This document shows positions 46,183-55,394 of a DNA stretch of 64,000 nucleotides, piece by piece; the stretch's first letter is position 1; every line of letters starts with the position of its first letter. Below the pieces are notes generated by a model that did not search any database, had not been told where the DNA came from, and saw only the letters and a list, made by a program, of their open reading frames with translations. Origin of the DNA: Pseudoalteromonas denitrificans DSM 6059 (GTDB taxonomy: Bacteria > Pseudomonadota > Gammaproteobacteria > Enterobacterales > Alteromonadaceae); NCBI RefSeq assembly GCF_900112265.1, contig NZ_FOLO01000001.1, positions 269,963-333,962 of the forward strand, given 5' to 3'. Position numbers and translations under genes: made by a program.

Positions 46183-47610
46183 ATGAAATTTTCTAAAAGT
46201 TTTGCATTGTCATTAGTTTGTGCTGCTATTTTATCTGGCTGTGGTGGAGACGATGGTAAAGACGGTACTAATGGCGCACAAGGTGATGCCGGTAAAGATG
46301 GTGTTAGTGTTTTTGTAACCACATCTGATGTCGTTAATACTAATGCACAACATGCTTATGCTGTTTATAGTGACTCACTTCTTGCTGCTAAAGCTTTAAA
46401 AGCGCAATTAGAAGTATTTGTTGCTGCACCTACTAATGAAAATTTCACTAAAGCGAAAGAAGCTTGGCTTGATGCTCGCGAACCGTATGGTGAGTCTGAA
46501 GTTTATCGTTTTCGCGAAGGTCCAATTGATAATTTAACAAAAAATGATGCGGGTGACTGGATCTTAGAACCAGAAGCTGGACCTGAAGGAGCGATTAATG
46601 CGTGGCCATTAGCAGAAGCCTTTATCGATTACACTATTGATATGGATGGCGCACAAAACCCTGAAAGCATAGCTTCAATTTCAGTCGGCGGAAATATAAT
46701 CTCTAATTTGGAAGAGTTTCCAGTAATCAATAAAGAAGTACTCAAATCTTCTTTTGGTGGTTTAAATGAGGCACAAGATGAAGCGAATGTTACTTCAGGG
46801 TACCATGCAATTGAATTCTTATTGTGGGGACAAGATTTAAACGAAGATGGCACATATACGGCAAATCGTGATTATTCAGCCGGATACCGTAAAGCATCTG
46901 ATTATTATACAGTCGAGAATGATTTTGAAGGTAAAGTGGGTACGTGTACTTCAGGTGAAGCAGGTTCTGACAATGCTTTATGTATTCGTCGTGGCCAATA
47001 CTTGATTGCAGCCGCAGATTTACTAATTGATGATTTACAAGCGGTTACAAATGCTTGGGCACCAGGTTCTGGTTTTCATTACAATGAATTTACAAAAGCT
47101 GAAAATGCAAAAACATCTCTTGCTAAAATATTAGAAGGAATGGGCCGCTTAAGTTATGGTGAATTAGCGGGTGAGCGCATGAGTATTGCACTTCGTACGG
47201 ATTCACAAGAAGATGAGCATTCATGTTTTTCTGATAATACCCATCGTGATATTTACTTGGATGCTAAAGGTATACAAAATGCATTTTTAGGGAGTTATAC
47301 TCGTGATACAGGTGAAAACTTACAAGGTGCAAGTATTTATGATTTATTAGTTGTTGAAGGTCATCCTGAACTTGCTAATAAATTACGTTCGGCACTTGAG
47401 TTAACTATGGCCAAAGCTGCTGTTATTGATACAAATGCAAAAATGGGAACTTCATTTGATTTACAAATCCAGTTAAATGAATTTAAACCTGCAGTAACAG
47501 AAACGATTAAAGCTTTACAGTTTCAAACTGATGTCATCAATGAAGCGATCACTGCTCTTGAAGTTACAACAAGTGACTTAAAGCAAGATACCGAGGAATT
47601 TGGCGGTTAG
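46183..47610 (+). CDS. Imelysin-family lipoprotein (iron-regulated, first copy)
   Basis: The 475-residue protein has a lipoprotein signal ending in LSGCGG, then a collagen-like linker (KDGTNGAQGDAGKDG). The imelysin domain follows with the GxHxxE motif GYHAIE (206-211, His208). Imelysins bind iron or act as insulin-cleaving peptidases (IcmP); in most species they are Fur-regulated. Two Fur-like sites lie before this gene. It is the first gene of a run whose other members are two di-heme proteins, a second imelysin and a DUF1513 protein. A terminator follows, so the rest may be expressed less. Confidence 0.85.
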   Translation: MKFSKSFALSLVCAAILSGCGGDDGKDGTNGAQGDAGKDGVSVFVTTSDVVNTNAQHAYAVYSDSLLAAKALKAQLEVFVAAPTNENFTKAKEAWLDAREPYGESEVYRFREGPIDNLTKNDAGDWILEPEAGPEGAINAWPLAEAFIDYTIDMDGAQNPESIASISVGGNIISNLEEFPVINKEVLKSSFGGLNEAQDEANVTSGYHAIEFLLWGQDLNEDGTYTANRDYSAGYRKASDYYTVENDFEGKVGTCTSGEAGSDNALCIRRGQYLIAAADLLIDDLQAVTNAWAPGSGFHYNEFTKAENAKTSLAKILEGMGRLSYGELAGERMSIALRTDSQEDEHSCFSDNTHRDIYLDAKGIQNAFLGSYTRDTGENLQGASIYDLLVVEGHPELANKLRSALELTMAKAAVIDTNAKMGTSFDLQIQLNEFKPAVTETIKALQFQTDVINEAITALEVTTSDLKQDTEEFGG

Positions 47611-47626
47611 TTATTATATTTAGTTT

Positions 47627-47659
47627 AAAACCCATCAAATAACTTTGATGGGTTTTTTT
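47627..47659 (+). terminator. Terminator or attenuator inside the imelysin operon
   Basis: 13-bp perfect stem AAAACCCATCAAA (47627-47639) / TTTGATGGGTTTT (47644-47656), loop TAAC, then a T run. It sits between the first imelysin and the first di-heme gene. Confidence 0.9.
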
Positions 47660-47688
47660 GTTATTAGCTTTTTATTTATGGGCGTAAA

Positions 47689-49377
47689 ATGAAAAAGCAT
47701 ATTGTTACACTTTGCATACTGTCTAGTGTTTTTATTAGCGCATGTGGCGGTTCAGGTTCTTCTTCAGATAATTCTGACAATTCAAATAACAATGGTAATA
47801 CAGATACTAACGGTGGTGGCACTACTGTTGTTTTACCTGGACAACCAAAAGATGGTTTAGCACCTATTTCAGCACACACTCCAGATAAAAATGAGCATTT
47901 ATCTGGTGGAGAAGTCAGTACAAATGTATTTAATCAAGATGCATTTAGCCAATCAGCCAAGGTAATTCAAAGTGATTTTGAATTAGAAGGTGTATTTAAA
48001 GCAGGCGACCAATTATTTAGAACTCTGCACGATGGTCAAGGTCCTTTATTTAATAATGCAACTTGTCAGGGGTGCCATATCAAAGATGGTCGGGGTGAAG
48101 TCCCTAGAAATCCAAGTATGCCTATGACAAGCATGTTTTTAAGAATAAGTGATGATAAAGGTACTCCTGATATTATTTATGGTGATCAAATTCAAACCTT
48201 TGGCACTGTTGCTGATCATAATGAAGGGGCGTTACCAAAATATAATGGCGCTTTAAATGAAGGTTTAGCATATGGGGAAGCTTATGCCTTTGTGGAATAT
48301 GAAGTGATAAATGGCCAATTTAATGACGGTGAAGCCTACCAGCTTAGAAAACCAATTTATAAAGTAAAAGATTTATCATATGGTGATTTTAATGACTCTG
48401 TTCGTTTATCTCCTAGGGTTTCTCCATCTGTATTTGGTTCCGGTTTATTACATGCGATACCCGAAGATTACATTACTTCGTATGCTGACCCTGATGATAT
48501 AAATAATGATGGCATTTCAGGTCGTGCTGTTTATGTTGATGAGCCAATATCAAATGAAAATAAACTAGCGCGCTTTGGCTATAAAGCTGTAACAGCATCT
48601 GTATTACAACAAATATCAGGTGCATATCGTGGTGATATGGGGGTGACAAATATAGTTGCACAAGAGGAGCCCTGCACGTCAATGCAAGCAGCTTGCATCA
48701 ATAAAGCTGAACAAGAGAAAGATGATAGAGAAAACGGCTTGGATTTAAGCAAGCTATCATTGGCTCAAGTTGAGTTTTATAATCGACTATTAGCTGTGCC
48801 CCAGCGTAGAGGTTACAATGCTCAAACAAATACTTGGAATGCGGATGTACTTACAGGTCGTGAGTTATTCCATCAGGCACAGTGTATTTCATGCCATGTA
48901 CCACGCCATAAAACAGGCCAAGCTGAAGGGAGTTTATTAGGTGATGCTGGTTTATTAGATATTTCAGATACATCTACACCTATAGCGGCCTTAAGTGAGC
49001 AGGTTATTTATCCTTATACCGACTTACTCTTGCATGATATGGGAGGACACTGTCCTGAAATAACACGAGAAGATGATGAAGGAAATTCGTGTCTTTCGGG
49101 TTCACAGTGTTATTGGGTGCAAAAGTGTGAAGGCTTAGCGGATGATCGCCCTGAAGGAAGTGCAACTGGCACAGAATGGAAAACACCTGCGCTTTGGGGT
49201 TTAGGTTTAGTTCAAACTGTTAATCCAAATGCTACGTTTTTACATGATGGTCGTGCCCGTACTATTACCGAAGCAATTCTTTGGCATGATGGTGAAGCTA
49301 AAGCGGCAAAACAAAATTTTGTGGCTCTATCCAAAGCTGAGCGTACGCAATTGCTGACCTTTTTAGAGTCTCTTTAA
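47689..49377 (+). CDS. Di-heme oxidoreductase-like lipoprotein (DHOR, copy 1)
   Basis: The 562-residue protein has a lipoprotein signal (VFISACGG), an Asn/Ser/Asp-rich linker and two CxxCH haem sites: C126-x-x-C129-H130 (TCQGCHIKDGRG) and C399-x-x-C402-H403 (QCISCHVPRHK). Family landmarks FLHDGRARTITEAILWHDGE and LAFGRFGFKA-like segments are present. DHOR proteins are periplasmic and may reduce or oxidise iron or thiols. The next gene starts at its stop (TAATG at 49375-49379). Extra Cys residues sit near the C-terminus (HCPEI, NSCLSGSQC, QKCEGL). Confidence 0.9.
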   Translation: MKKHIVTLCILSSVFISACGGSGSSSDNSDNSNNNGNTDTNGGGTTVVLPGQPKDGLAPISAHTPDKNEHLSGGEVSTNVFNQDAFSQSAKVIQSDFELEGVFKAGDQLFRTLHDGQGPLFNNATCQGCHIKDGRGEVPRNPSMPMTSMFLRISDDKGTPDIIYGDQIQTFGTVADHNEGALPKYNGALNEGLAYGEAYAFVEYEVINGQFNDGEAYQLRKPIYKVKDLSYGDFNDSVRLSPRVSPSVFGSGLLHAIPEDYITSYADPDDINNDGISGRAVYVDEPISNENKLARFGYKAVTASVLQQISGAYRGDMGVTNIVAQEEPCTSMQAACINKAEQEKDDRENGLDLSKLSLAQVEFYNRLLAVPQRRGYNAQTNTWNADVLTGRELFHQAQCISCHVPRHKTGQAEGSLLGDAGLLDISDTSTPIAALSEQVIYPYTDLLLHDMGGHCPEITREDDEGNSCLSGSQCYWVQKCEGLADDRPEGSATGTEWKTPALWGLGLVQTVNPNATFLHDGRARTITEAILWHDGEAKAAKQNFVALSKAERTQLLTFLESL

Positions 49378-50798
49378 TGCGGCTCTTATATTTCATATTG
49401 ATAATGTTTTTATTGGCTGCATGTCAGCCAATAAAAAGTAATGATATTAATGTGCCTGAATTTGATATTAGTGAGTTTAAACCCGGTGGTGAGGCGACTT
49501 TAAAGCGCCTTAATACTCGGACTTTCATCCATCCATCTGGAAATTTATCCCTTGAAGATGAATTAGATTTTTGGGACGGTTTTTCATTTTTCAGAGATCC
49601 TTGGGTTGCAGCTCCAGCTGCTACAAAAGATAGGGATGGACTTGGGCCATTATTTAATGCGCGCTCTTGTAAGGCATGCCATTCCAGAGGTGGTCGTGGA
49701 AAGCTTCCTAATGTAGGAATAAGCAAACCTATGGCCTTGCTTATTCGTTTGGGTAATGAAAATAATGGTGCTGCTATTGATGAGAATTATGGTGGTCAGC
49801 TACAGCCATTTTCTATCACTTTGTCTCATCAGTCACTTTCAACTCCTATTAAAGGAGAGGCGGATGTTAAATTGCAATATCAAATGCTTGATGGTCAATA
49901 TTCAGATGGCACGCGTTATCAATTAAGAAAACCACACTATGATTTGGTGAATTTAAACTATGGTGAGCTAGCAGAGCATACAGTGCTATCTCCTCGTTAT
50001 GCGCCAGCAATTTATGGCATGGGTTTATTAGATGCAATAAAAGAGTCTGATTTATTAGCGTTGCAAGATATTACAGATGAAAATGCTGATGGTATTAGTG
50101 CTAAATATAATAAAGTACCTGATGTTTTAAATAATAAAATTGCCTTAGGACGCTTTGGTTTTAAAGCTTTACATCCGTCACTTGCGCAGCAAATTGCAGG
50201 TGCATTTGTAAATGATATTGGCATTACAAATCCTTTTTTTCAAACCGATACCTGTACTTATATACAAGTTGGTTGTCGTCAGAGATCAAAAATAGGGGGT
50301 CATGATAGTCAATTAGAAATCCCCGCTAAATTACATCAACTCACTGAGTACATGGGCCAACATGTAGCTGTTCAGCCTACACGTTCATTAAAAAATAAAA
50401 AAGCACAGCAAGGTCGCTCACTTTTTTATCAACTTAAATGCGATTCTTGTCATCAACCTAGTTTTAAAACTGATGATAATTATCCGGTAAAAGAATTAGC
50501 TGGGCAGAAAATTTGGCCTTATACAGATTTAGCTTTGCATGATATGGGTCCTGGTTTATCCGATGGGAAAGCTGAGTTTGAAGCGAATAAAAATGAATGG
50601 CGAACAGCACCGCTTTGGGGAATTGGTTTGCAAAACCGTATTCAAGGTTATCAAGCCTTTTTACATGATGGCAGAGCAAGGACATTAGAAGAGGCCATTT
50701 TATGGCATGGCGGCGAAGCAAAAGCCGCACAACAAAAATTTATAGCACTAGATAAACCTCAAAGAGAGGCACTTATCTTTTTCTTAAAACAGATATAG
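49377..50798 (+). CDS. Di-heme oxidoreductase-like lipoprotein (DHOR, copy 2)
   Basis: The 473-residue protein resembles the one before it, with a lipoprotein signal (FLLAACQ) and two CxxCH sites: C98-x-x-C101-H102 (SCKACHSRGGRG) and C355-x-x-C358-H359 (KCDSCHQPSFK). It lacks the extra C-terminal cysteines of copy 1. Start overlaps the previous stop, so translation is coupled. In Pseudomonas a similar imelysin cluster carries one DHOR gene, so two copies here are notable. Confidence 0.9.
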   Translation: MRLLYFILIMFLLAACQPIKSNDINVPEFDISEFKPGGEATLKRLNTRTFIHPSGNLSLEDELDFWDGFSFFRDPWVAAPAATKDRDGLGPLFNARSCKACHSRGGRGKLPNVGISKPMALLIRLGNENNGAAIDENYGGQLQPFSITLSHQSLSTPIKGEADVKLQYQMLDGQYSDGTRYQLRKPHYDLVNLNYGELAEHTVLSPRYAPAIYGMGLLDAIKESDLLALQDITDENADGISAKYNKVPDVLNNKIALGRFGFKALHPSLAQQIAGAFVNDIGITNPFFQTDTCTYIQVGCRQRSKIGGHDSQLEIPAKLHQLTEYMGQHVAVQPTRSLKNKKAQQGRSLFYQLKCDSCHQPSFKTDDNYPVKELAGQKIWPYTDLALHDMGPGLSDGKAEFEANKNEWRTAPLWGIGLQNRIQGYQAFLHDGRARTLEEAILWHGGEAKAAQQKFIALDKPQREALIFFLKQI

Positions 50799-50808
50799 AG
50801 AAGATAAA

Positions 50809-51945
50809 ATGAAAAAATTAGCATTAATGATTGCAATGAGCTTCGCACTAGTTGCATGTGGTGGCGGATCATCAAACTCAACAGAGGCTGTTGATACTAA
50901 CACCGGAAATGGGGGAACAGATACTGTTGAACCAGTAAAAACGAAAGAAGAAGCAATGATAGCTGTATTAACATCATTAGCTGATAATTATATTCTGCCT
51001 TCTTACAGCGATTTGGCTAATAAAGCTGATGAGTTTGAATCTGCAAGTATTGATTTTTGCTCGAATTCTAAAGCTGGAACTGCTGAGTTAACAAAATTAC
51101 GACAGAGTTGGCTAAGTTTGAGTTTAAGTTGGCAGCATACAAAGCCTGTAAAGGAAGGTATGGCTGACAATACTTTTGTGAATTCAAGAATGCAAACATG
51201 GCCAGAAAAAACGGCTATTTTAAGAGGAGTTGAAACGTTACTTGCAGCAGAGCCTCTAAATGAAATGGTCGTCTCTCAAACGCAAGATGGCGCGCAAGGC
51301 TTACCAGCTTTAGAGTATCTATTATATCCTGAGCTAGAAGCACAAAGTCTACTAATCGCCACTGATAAAGAAAAGCGCTGTCTTGCAGTCATGTCTATTG
51401 CAGCAAATGTTAAAGCCATAGTGCTTGAAATTAATACGTTATGGTTGCAAACAGGCGGTAATGAAAGGGCGCAATATATTAGTGGCTCAGAAGAGCAGAT
51501 AGAAAAACAGTTAACAAGTTGGTTTGTAGTACTTGAAGCTATTGTGGATGATAAAATAAATAAAGTATTAGCAGAGGGGATTCCTGGAATCGTTAAAAAT
51601 GCAGAGCAATATCGCAGTAAAACTTCTTTTGAAAGTATAAAGAAAAACGTAAAAGCACTTGAAGTTGTGTATTTAGGTGGCGATGGTTATGGTTTTGATG
51701 ATTACTTATTAGAAATTCATAAAAAAGCGGAGTTAGACAAAGTGATTAAAGCTGCTTTTATACAAGTGTATGCAGCTCTAAATAAATTGGATATATCATT
51801 AGAGCAAGCTGTTACCGATAATGTAACACGACAAGTTTTAGAAGAAATTACAACTAAGTTAACAGCACTTCGTACCATAATGACAACCGATTTTGTGCAA
51901 ACAACAGATTTTTATCCGCTAATAAATACAACTGATGGCGATTAA
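50809..51945 (+). CDS. Imelysin-family lipoprotein (second copy)
   Basis: The 378-residue protein has a lipoprotein signal (FALVACGG) and an imelysin domain. The usual GxHxxE motif reads GLPALE (164-169), so the histidine is replaced by proline (Pro166). This is typical of the second imelysin in known clusters and suggests a different metal site. It starts 10 bp after the second DHOR gene, and the DUF1513 gene begins just after its stop (TAAT-ATG). Confidence 0.85.
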   Translation: MKKLALMIAMSFALVACGGGSSNSTEAVDTNTGNGGTDTVEPVKTKEEAMIAVLTSLADNYILPSYSDLANKADEFESASIDFCSNSKAGTAELTKLRQSWLSLSLSWQHTKPVKEGMADNTFVNSRMQTWPEKTAILRGVETLLAAEPLNEMVVSQTQDGAQGLPALEYLLYPELEAQSLLIATDKEKRCLAVMSIAANVKAIVLEINTLWLQTGGNERAQYISGSEEQIEKQLTSWFVVLEAIVDDKINKVLAEGIPGIVKNAEQYRSKTSFESIKKNVKALEVVYLGGDGYGFDDYLLEIHKKAELDKVIKAAFIQVYAALNKLDISLEQAVTDNVTRQVLEEITTKLTALRTIMTTDFVQTTDFYPLINTTDGD

Positions 51946-51946
51946 T

Positions 51947-53032
51947 ATGAATCGTCGTGGTTTTTGTAAATCCATGCTGGCTTTTGCCGGCATAACCAAT
52001 TTACCTGCTTGTAATCTTTTAAAAGATAAACAATTTGCCAGTGCTTTTAATACTTTTGGCAATAAACATTTTATTGCCAAGTTAGATGAAAATGGCGCAA
52101 TTGTGACTCAGGTTGAAATCCCCTATAGAGGTCATGATTTGGCTCAAGTACCAAATCAAAAAAATCGTGTATTTGCATTTGCACGACGCCCTGGAAATAT
52201 GATTTTTGATATTAACTTAGAAGAGGGTACGTTAACTAATACGATAGAATCTCAAAAAGGTCGTCATTTTTATGGTCATGGCGTTTTTTCTTTAGATGGA
52301 CAGTTTTTATTTACACCTGAAAATGATTTTGAAAATCAAGTGGGAAAAATTGTTGTAAGGAATGTGAATGACTCTTCTGTTTTAGCTGAATATGATTCTG
52401 GTGGCGTTGGGCCACACCAATGTGCACTATTAAGTGACGGTATTACTTTAGTCATTGCAAATGGTGGTATCGCGACACATCCAAATCAGCCCCGTAAAAA
52501 GCTTAATATAGCCTCGATGAAACCAAATTTAACTTATTTAAATACACAAACGGGTGAAGTAAAAGCTCAGATCCTACCGCCTCATGATCAATTAAGTATT
52601 CGCCATTTAGATGTTAGTAAGCAAGATAAAGTTGTTGTAGGTATGCAATATCAAGGCAATAAACAAGATAAAGTACCTCTTATTTTTACACAGCAAGGTG
52701 ATAATGCTTTACAGGCTTGTGAAGTAGAGCAGGAGGTTTGGCAGCAAATGAATCAATATACGGCAAGTGTCTGTATTGATAATGCGTTAAATATTGCAGC
52801 TGTGAGTGCACCCAGAGGAAACTTAGTCAGTTATTGGGATTTGAATAACAATAAATATTTAGGTCAGTATCACAGTGCTGATTGTGCGGGGGTTGCTTTG
52901 GCTGATGATGGTTTTGTATTATCAAATGGTACAGGGGTGATCGAGCGCATTGTTGCTTTATCTAAAACACCTTTAAAACAAAAGCGTAGTGCGGGAATTA
53001 AATGGGATAATCATATGCTAGCACTTGTTTAA
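51947..53032 (+). CDS. DUF1513 family protein
   Basis: The 361-residue protein starts with an arginine-rich signal of twin-arginine or lipoprotein look (NRRGFCKSMLAFAGITNLPAC) and continues with a seven-bladed propeller-type sequence (RGHDLAQVPNQKNRVFAFAR, KGRHFYGHGVFSLDGQFLFT, GGVGPHQCALLSDG). DUF1513 proteins occur at the end of imelysin clusters and are probably periplasmic. I chose the ATG at 51947, one base after the preceding stop; an ATG at 51935 would overlap it. Function unknown. The operon's last gene. Confidence 0.8.
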   Translation: MNRRGFCKSMLAFAGITNLPACNLLKDKQFASAFNTFGNKHFIAKLDENGAIVTQVEIPYRGHDLAQVPNQKNRVFAFARRPGNMIFDINLEEGTLTNTIESQKGRHFYGHGVFSLDGQFLFTPENDFENQVGKIVVRNVNDSSVLAEYDSGGVGPHQCALLSDGITLVIANGGIATHPNQPRKKLNIASMKPNLTYLNTQTGEVKAQILPPHDQLSIRHLDVSKQDKVVVGMQYQGNKQDKVPLIFTQQGDNALQACEVEQEVWQQMNQYTASVCIDNALNIAAVSAPRGNLVSYWDLNNNKYLGQYHSADCAGVALADDGFVLSNGTGVIERIVALSKTPLKQKRSAGIKWDNHMLALV

Positions 53033-53067
53033 AATATAAGAGCTATATTGAACTGGTAAGAGATGTT

Positions 53068-53097
53068 TACCTTGGCTAAGAGTACTAAGTCAAGGTA
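53068..53097 (+). terminator. Possible terminator after the imelysin operon
   Basis: 10-bp stem with one G-T wobble (TACCTTGGCT 53068-53077 / AGTCAAGGTA 53088-53097), 10-nt loop; the following sequence is only moderately T-rich. Confidence 0.45.
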
Positions 53098-53127
53098 GAC
53101 TATGGTCCATTTTATTTTATTAATGCA

Positions 53128-54258
53128 TTGAGTCAAACTGACGTGAGCCAAAAAGAAGATAAATTTGTAGATATTCGTCCTTATAATGATAGTGAAGTGC
53201 CCGCGGCATTAGAGCGCTTGATTAATGATGATGATTTTATTAACTTAATTGCAAAACATAACATTCCTAAATGGTTATCGCCTTTTTCATTTATTACTAA
53301 GCCTTTATTAAAAAAACAATTAGCTAAAAAATGGCTGAAATTAAATACAGTCAAAAAATTACAAGCTGAAGTTTATAAATACTTAGGTTTAGTCATAAAA
53401 AAAACGACATCTCAGGTTACTTTTTCGGGGCTTGATAAGCTAGATAAGTCAAAATCTTACCTTTTTATTTCTAACCATAGAGATATTGCGCTTGACCCTG
53501 CGCTTTTAAATTGGGGCATGTTTTCTCATGGAATGGATACTGTGCGCATCGCTATTGGTGATAACTTATTGCAAGTACCATATATTACTGAACTAATGCG
53601 ATTAAATAAGAGTTTTATTGTAAAGCGCTCAATAAAAGCACCAAAAGAAATGTTTAAAGCATTATCGCACCTCTCAGCTTATATTTTTGATTCAGTCAAT
53701 ACAGGTAATTCTGTCTGGATTGCACAAAAAGAAGGAAGGGCTAAAGATGGTGATGACTATACAGATCCTGCCTTACTCAAAATGATTCAGTTGCAAGGTC
53801 GCAAGCAAAAACTGAGTTTTGAAGAGTATGTTCGAAAGTTAAATATTGTGCCTGTTTCTATTTCTTATCAATTTGAACCATGTGATATTGCAAAGGCAAA
53901 TGAGCGTTTTCATAAAGATAAATATGGTGAATATCAAAAGCAGGAAGGTGAAGATATGGATAGTATAATGGAGGGCTTTAGAGCAAATAAAGGTCACGTA
54001 CATATGGCTTTTGGGCAACCTATTGTTGATGGGTGCAGTTCTGCTGAAGCATTAGCACAAACCATCGACCAGCAAATATTATCATCTTTTTATTTACATC
54101 CTGGAAACTATATAGCGGCTAATCATAATGTGCTTGATGTAAGCGATATTGATAAAAAACAGTTTGAACAGCGTATGATACAAGTGCCAGATGAGTTAAA
54201 GGAAATTGTATTAGGCATATATGCTAAACCTTTAGAGAAACAGCTCAAACAGTTATAA
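53128..54258 (+). CDS. PlsC-like lysophospholipid acyltransferase
   Basis: The 376-residue protein has the acyltransferase domain (about 90-310) with the start of the catalytic block written NHRDIALD, so the spacing is HX5D and not HX4D. Other motifs: RSIKAPKEMFKALSHL, QKEGRAKDGDD (EGRA substrate motif). No clear membrane helix. The start is uncertain: TTG at 53128 was kept because no better site is visible, and GTG at 53143 is an alternative. The acceptor lipid is unknown. It is a single gene ending at a terminator. Confidence 0.8.
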   Translation: MSQTDVSQKEDKFVDIRPYNDSEVPAALERLINDDDFINLIAKHNIPKWLSPFSFITKPLLKKQLAKKWLKLNTVKKLQAEVYKYLGLVIKKTTSQVTFSGLDKLDKSKSYLFISNHRDIALDPALLNWGMFSHGMDTVRIAIGDNLLQVPYITELMRLNKSFIVKRSIKAPKEMFKALSHLSAYIFDSVNTGNSVWIAQKEGRAKDGDDYTDPALLKMIQLQGRKQKLSFEEYVRKLNIVPVSISYQFEPCDIAKANERFHKDKYGEYQKQEGEDMDSIMEGFRANKGHVHMAFGQPIVDGCSSAEALAQTIDQQILSSFYLHPGNYIAANHNVLDVSDIDKKQFEQRMIQVPDELKEIVLGIYAKPLEKQLKQL

Positions 54259-54279
54259 AAATTATAAATATTAGTTTTT

Positions 54280-54303
54280 AAAAACCGCGTTAGCGGTTTT
54301 TTT
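54280..54303 (+). terminator. Terminator after the acyltransferase gene
   Basis: 9-bp perfect stem AAAAACCGC (54280-54288) / GCGGTTTTT (54293-54301) with loop GTTA, then T's to 54303. Confidence 0.92.
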
Positions 54304-54353
54304 GTGTCTAAAATTCAGGCTATACTTAAGTCATTATTATCTAAGGGGGAGGT

Positions 54354-54608
54354 ATGATGCAACAAATTGAAATATTTGAAATTCCTAGCCCTTGTATTGA
54401 TGTTTGCCAAACGAATAGTCGAGGATATTGCTTAGGCTGTTACCGCAGTAGAGAAGAGAGGTTTCAATGGCTAAAAATGGATGTTTCTCAGAAAAAAAAA
54501 GTACTTATTTTATGTCAGCAAAGGAGGAAACGTCATCAGCAAAAAATAGCGGCAAATAAAAATACGAGTGAGCATAATATTTGTGAGCAAAAAGATTTTG
54601 GTTTTTAA
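54354..54608 (+). CDS. DUF1289 protein
   Basis: The 84-residue protein has the DUF1289 cysteine pattern (SPCIDVCQTNSRGYCLGCYRS, Cys at about 14, 18, 26, 29). This may hold an iron-sulphur or zinc centre. The C-terminal third is basic. AAGGGGGAGGT is a strong ribosome site. Function unknown. It overlaps the end of the convergent binding-protein gene by 4 bp. Confidence 0.85.
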   Translation: MMQQIEIFEIPSPCIDVCQTNSRGYCLGCYRSREERFQWLKMDVSQKKKVLILCQQRRKRHQQKIAANKNTSEHNICEQKDFGF

Positions 54609-55315
54609 TAATGCGCTATGCCATGTTTATTTTTAAGAGTGTCTACGATACCTTGTTTTTTTAATTGGTTTAGTGCTTGAGTTAAAGGTATCACCAATTT
54701 TTTGTGTTTTTCATGTAAAAAATGATATGAATTGAGTAGTTCAACTTCTTGTACTTTATATTTTATTTTTTCAAAATGTGGTAAATCATGGGAAAGTTGG
54801 AAGTCTAATAATAATACAGCATCAACTTTTTTTTGTGTTAATAATGACAATTGTGTTTTTATATTCTGTACTGGAATTCTTGTGCCTAAAAAGTTGGCTG
54901 TATTTAAATATTTATTTGCAACAGGGTAACCAGCTCTATAGCTAATAGAAGAAAACTCTGAAATATTACATGGTAAGCATTTTGTTTTATTATGAACTAA
55001 TAGCAGTTTGAAATTAAATAATGCAAAAGGAACTCTGATTAAGTTAGGGTATTGCTGACTAATATTTGCAATACGACCTAGCTGGCCATCAAAAAAACCT
55101 AAATTTGCTGCTTTGAGGGCATTTTCATAAGAGTAGGGTTTAAGTGACATTTCATAGTCAATAGATTTATAAGCAAGCTTCATTAATTCAATGACATATT
55201 GTGATTGTGCGGTTTCAGTTGGCAGGTTAAAAGTTAATTTTTGCTCAGCATAACTTTTACAGCTAAAAGTAAAAATAAAAGTAGTTATACAAAAAATAAT
55301 GAATGGCTGAAGCAT
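54605..55315 (-). CDS. Orphan periplasmic solute-binding-like protein
   Basis: The 236-residue protein has a signal peptide (PFIIFCITTFIFTFSCKSYA) and a family 3-type binding-protein pattern (LPTETAQSQYVIELMKLAYK, YENALKAANLGFFDGQLGRI, VPFALFNFKLLLV). Like the protein at 12655, it lacks a transporter partner nearby. The ligand is unknown. It converges with the DUF1289 gene. Confidence 0.7.
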   Translation of the reverse strand: MLQPFIIFCITTFIFTFSCKSYAEQKLTFNLPTETAQSQYVIELMKLAYKSIDYEMSLKPYSYENALKAANLGFFDGQLGRIANISQQYPNLIRVPFALFNFKLLLVHNKTKCLPCNISEFSSISYRAGYPVANKYLNTANFLGTRIPVQNIKTQLSLLTQKKVDAVLLLDFQLSHDLPHFEKIKYKVQEVELLNSYHFLHEKHKKLVIPLTQALNQLKKQGIVDTLKNKHGIAHY

Positions 55316-55394
55316 CGATATATTTTCACCGTTAGTTTTTTAATTTAAAATCGATTATACTATGCTGTGCTTTTAAAAGTTAGAATAACAATTC

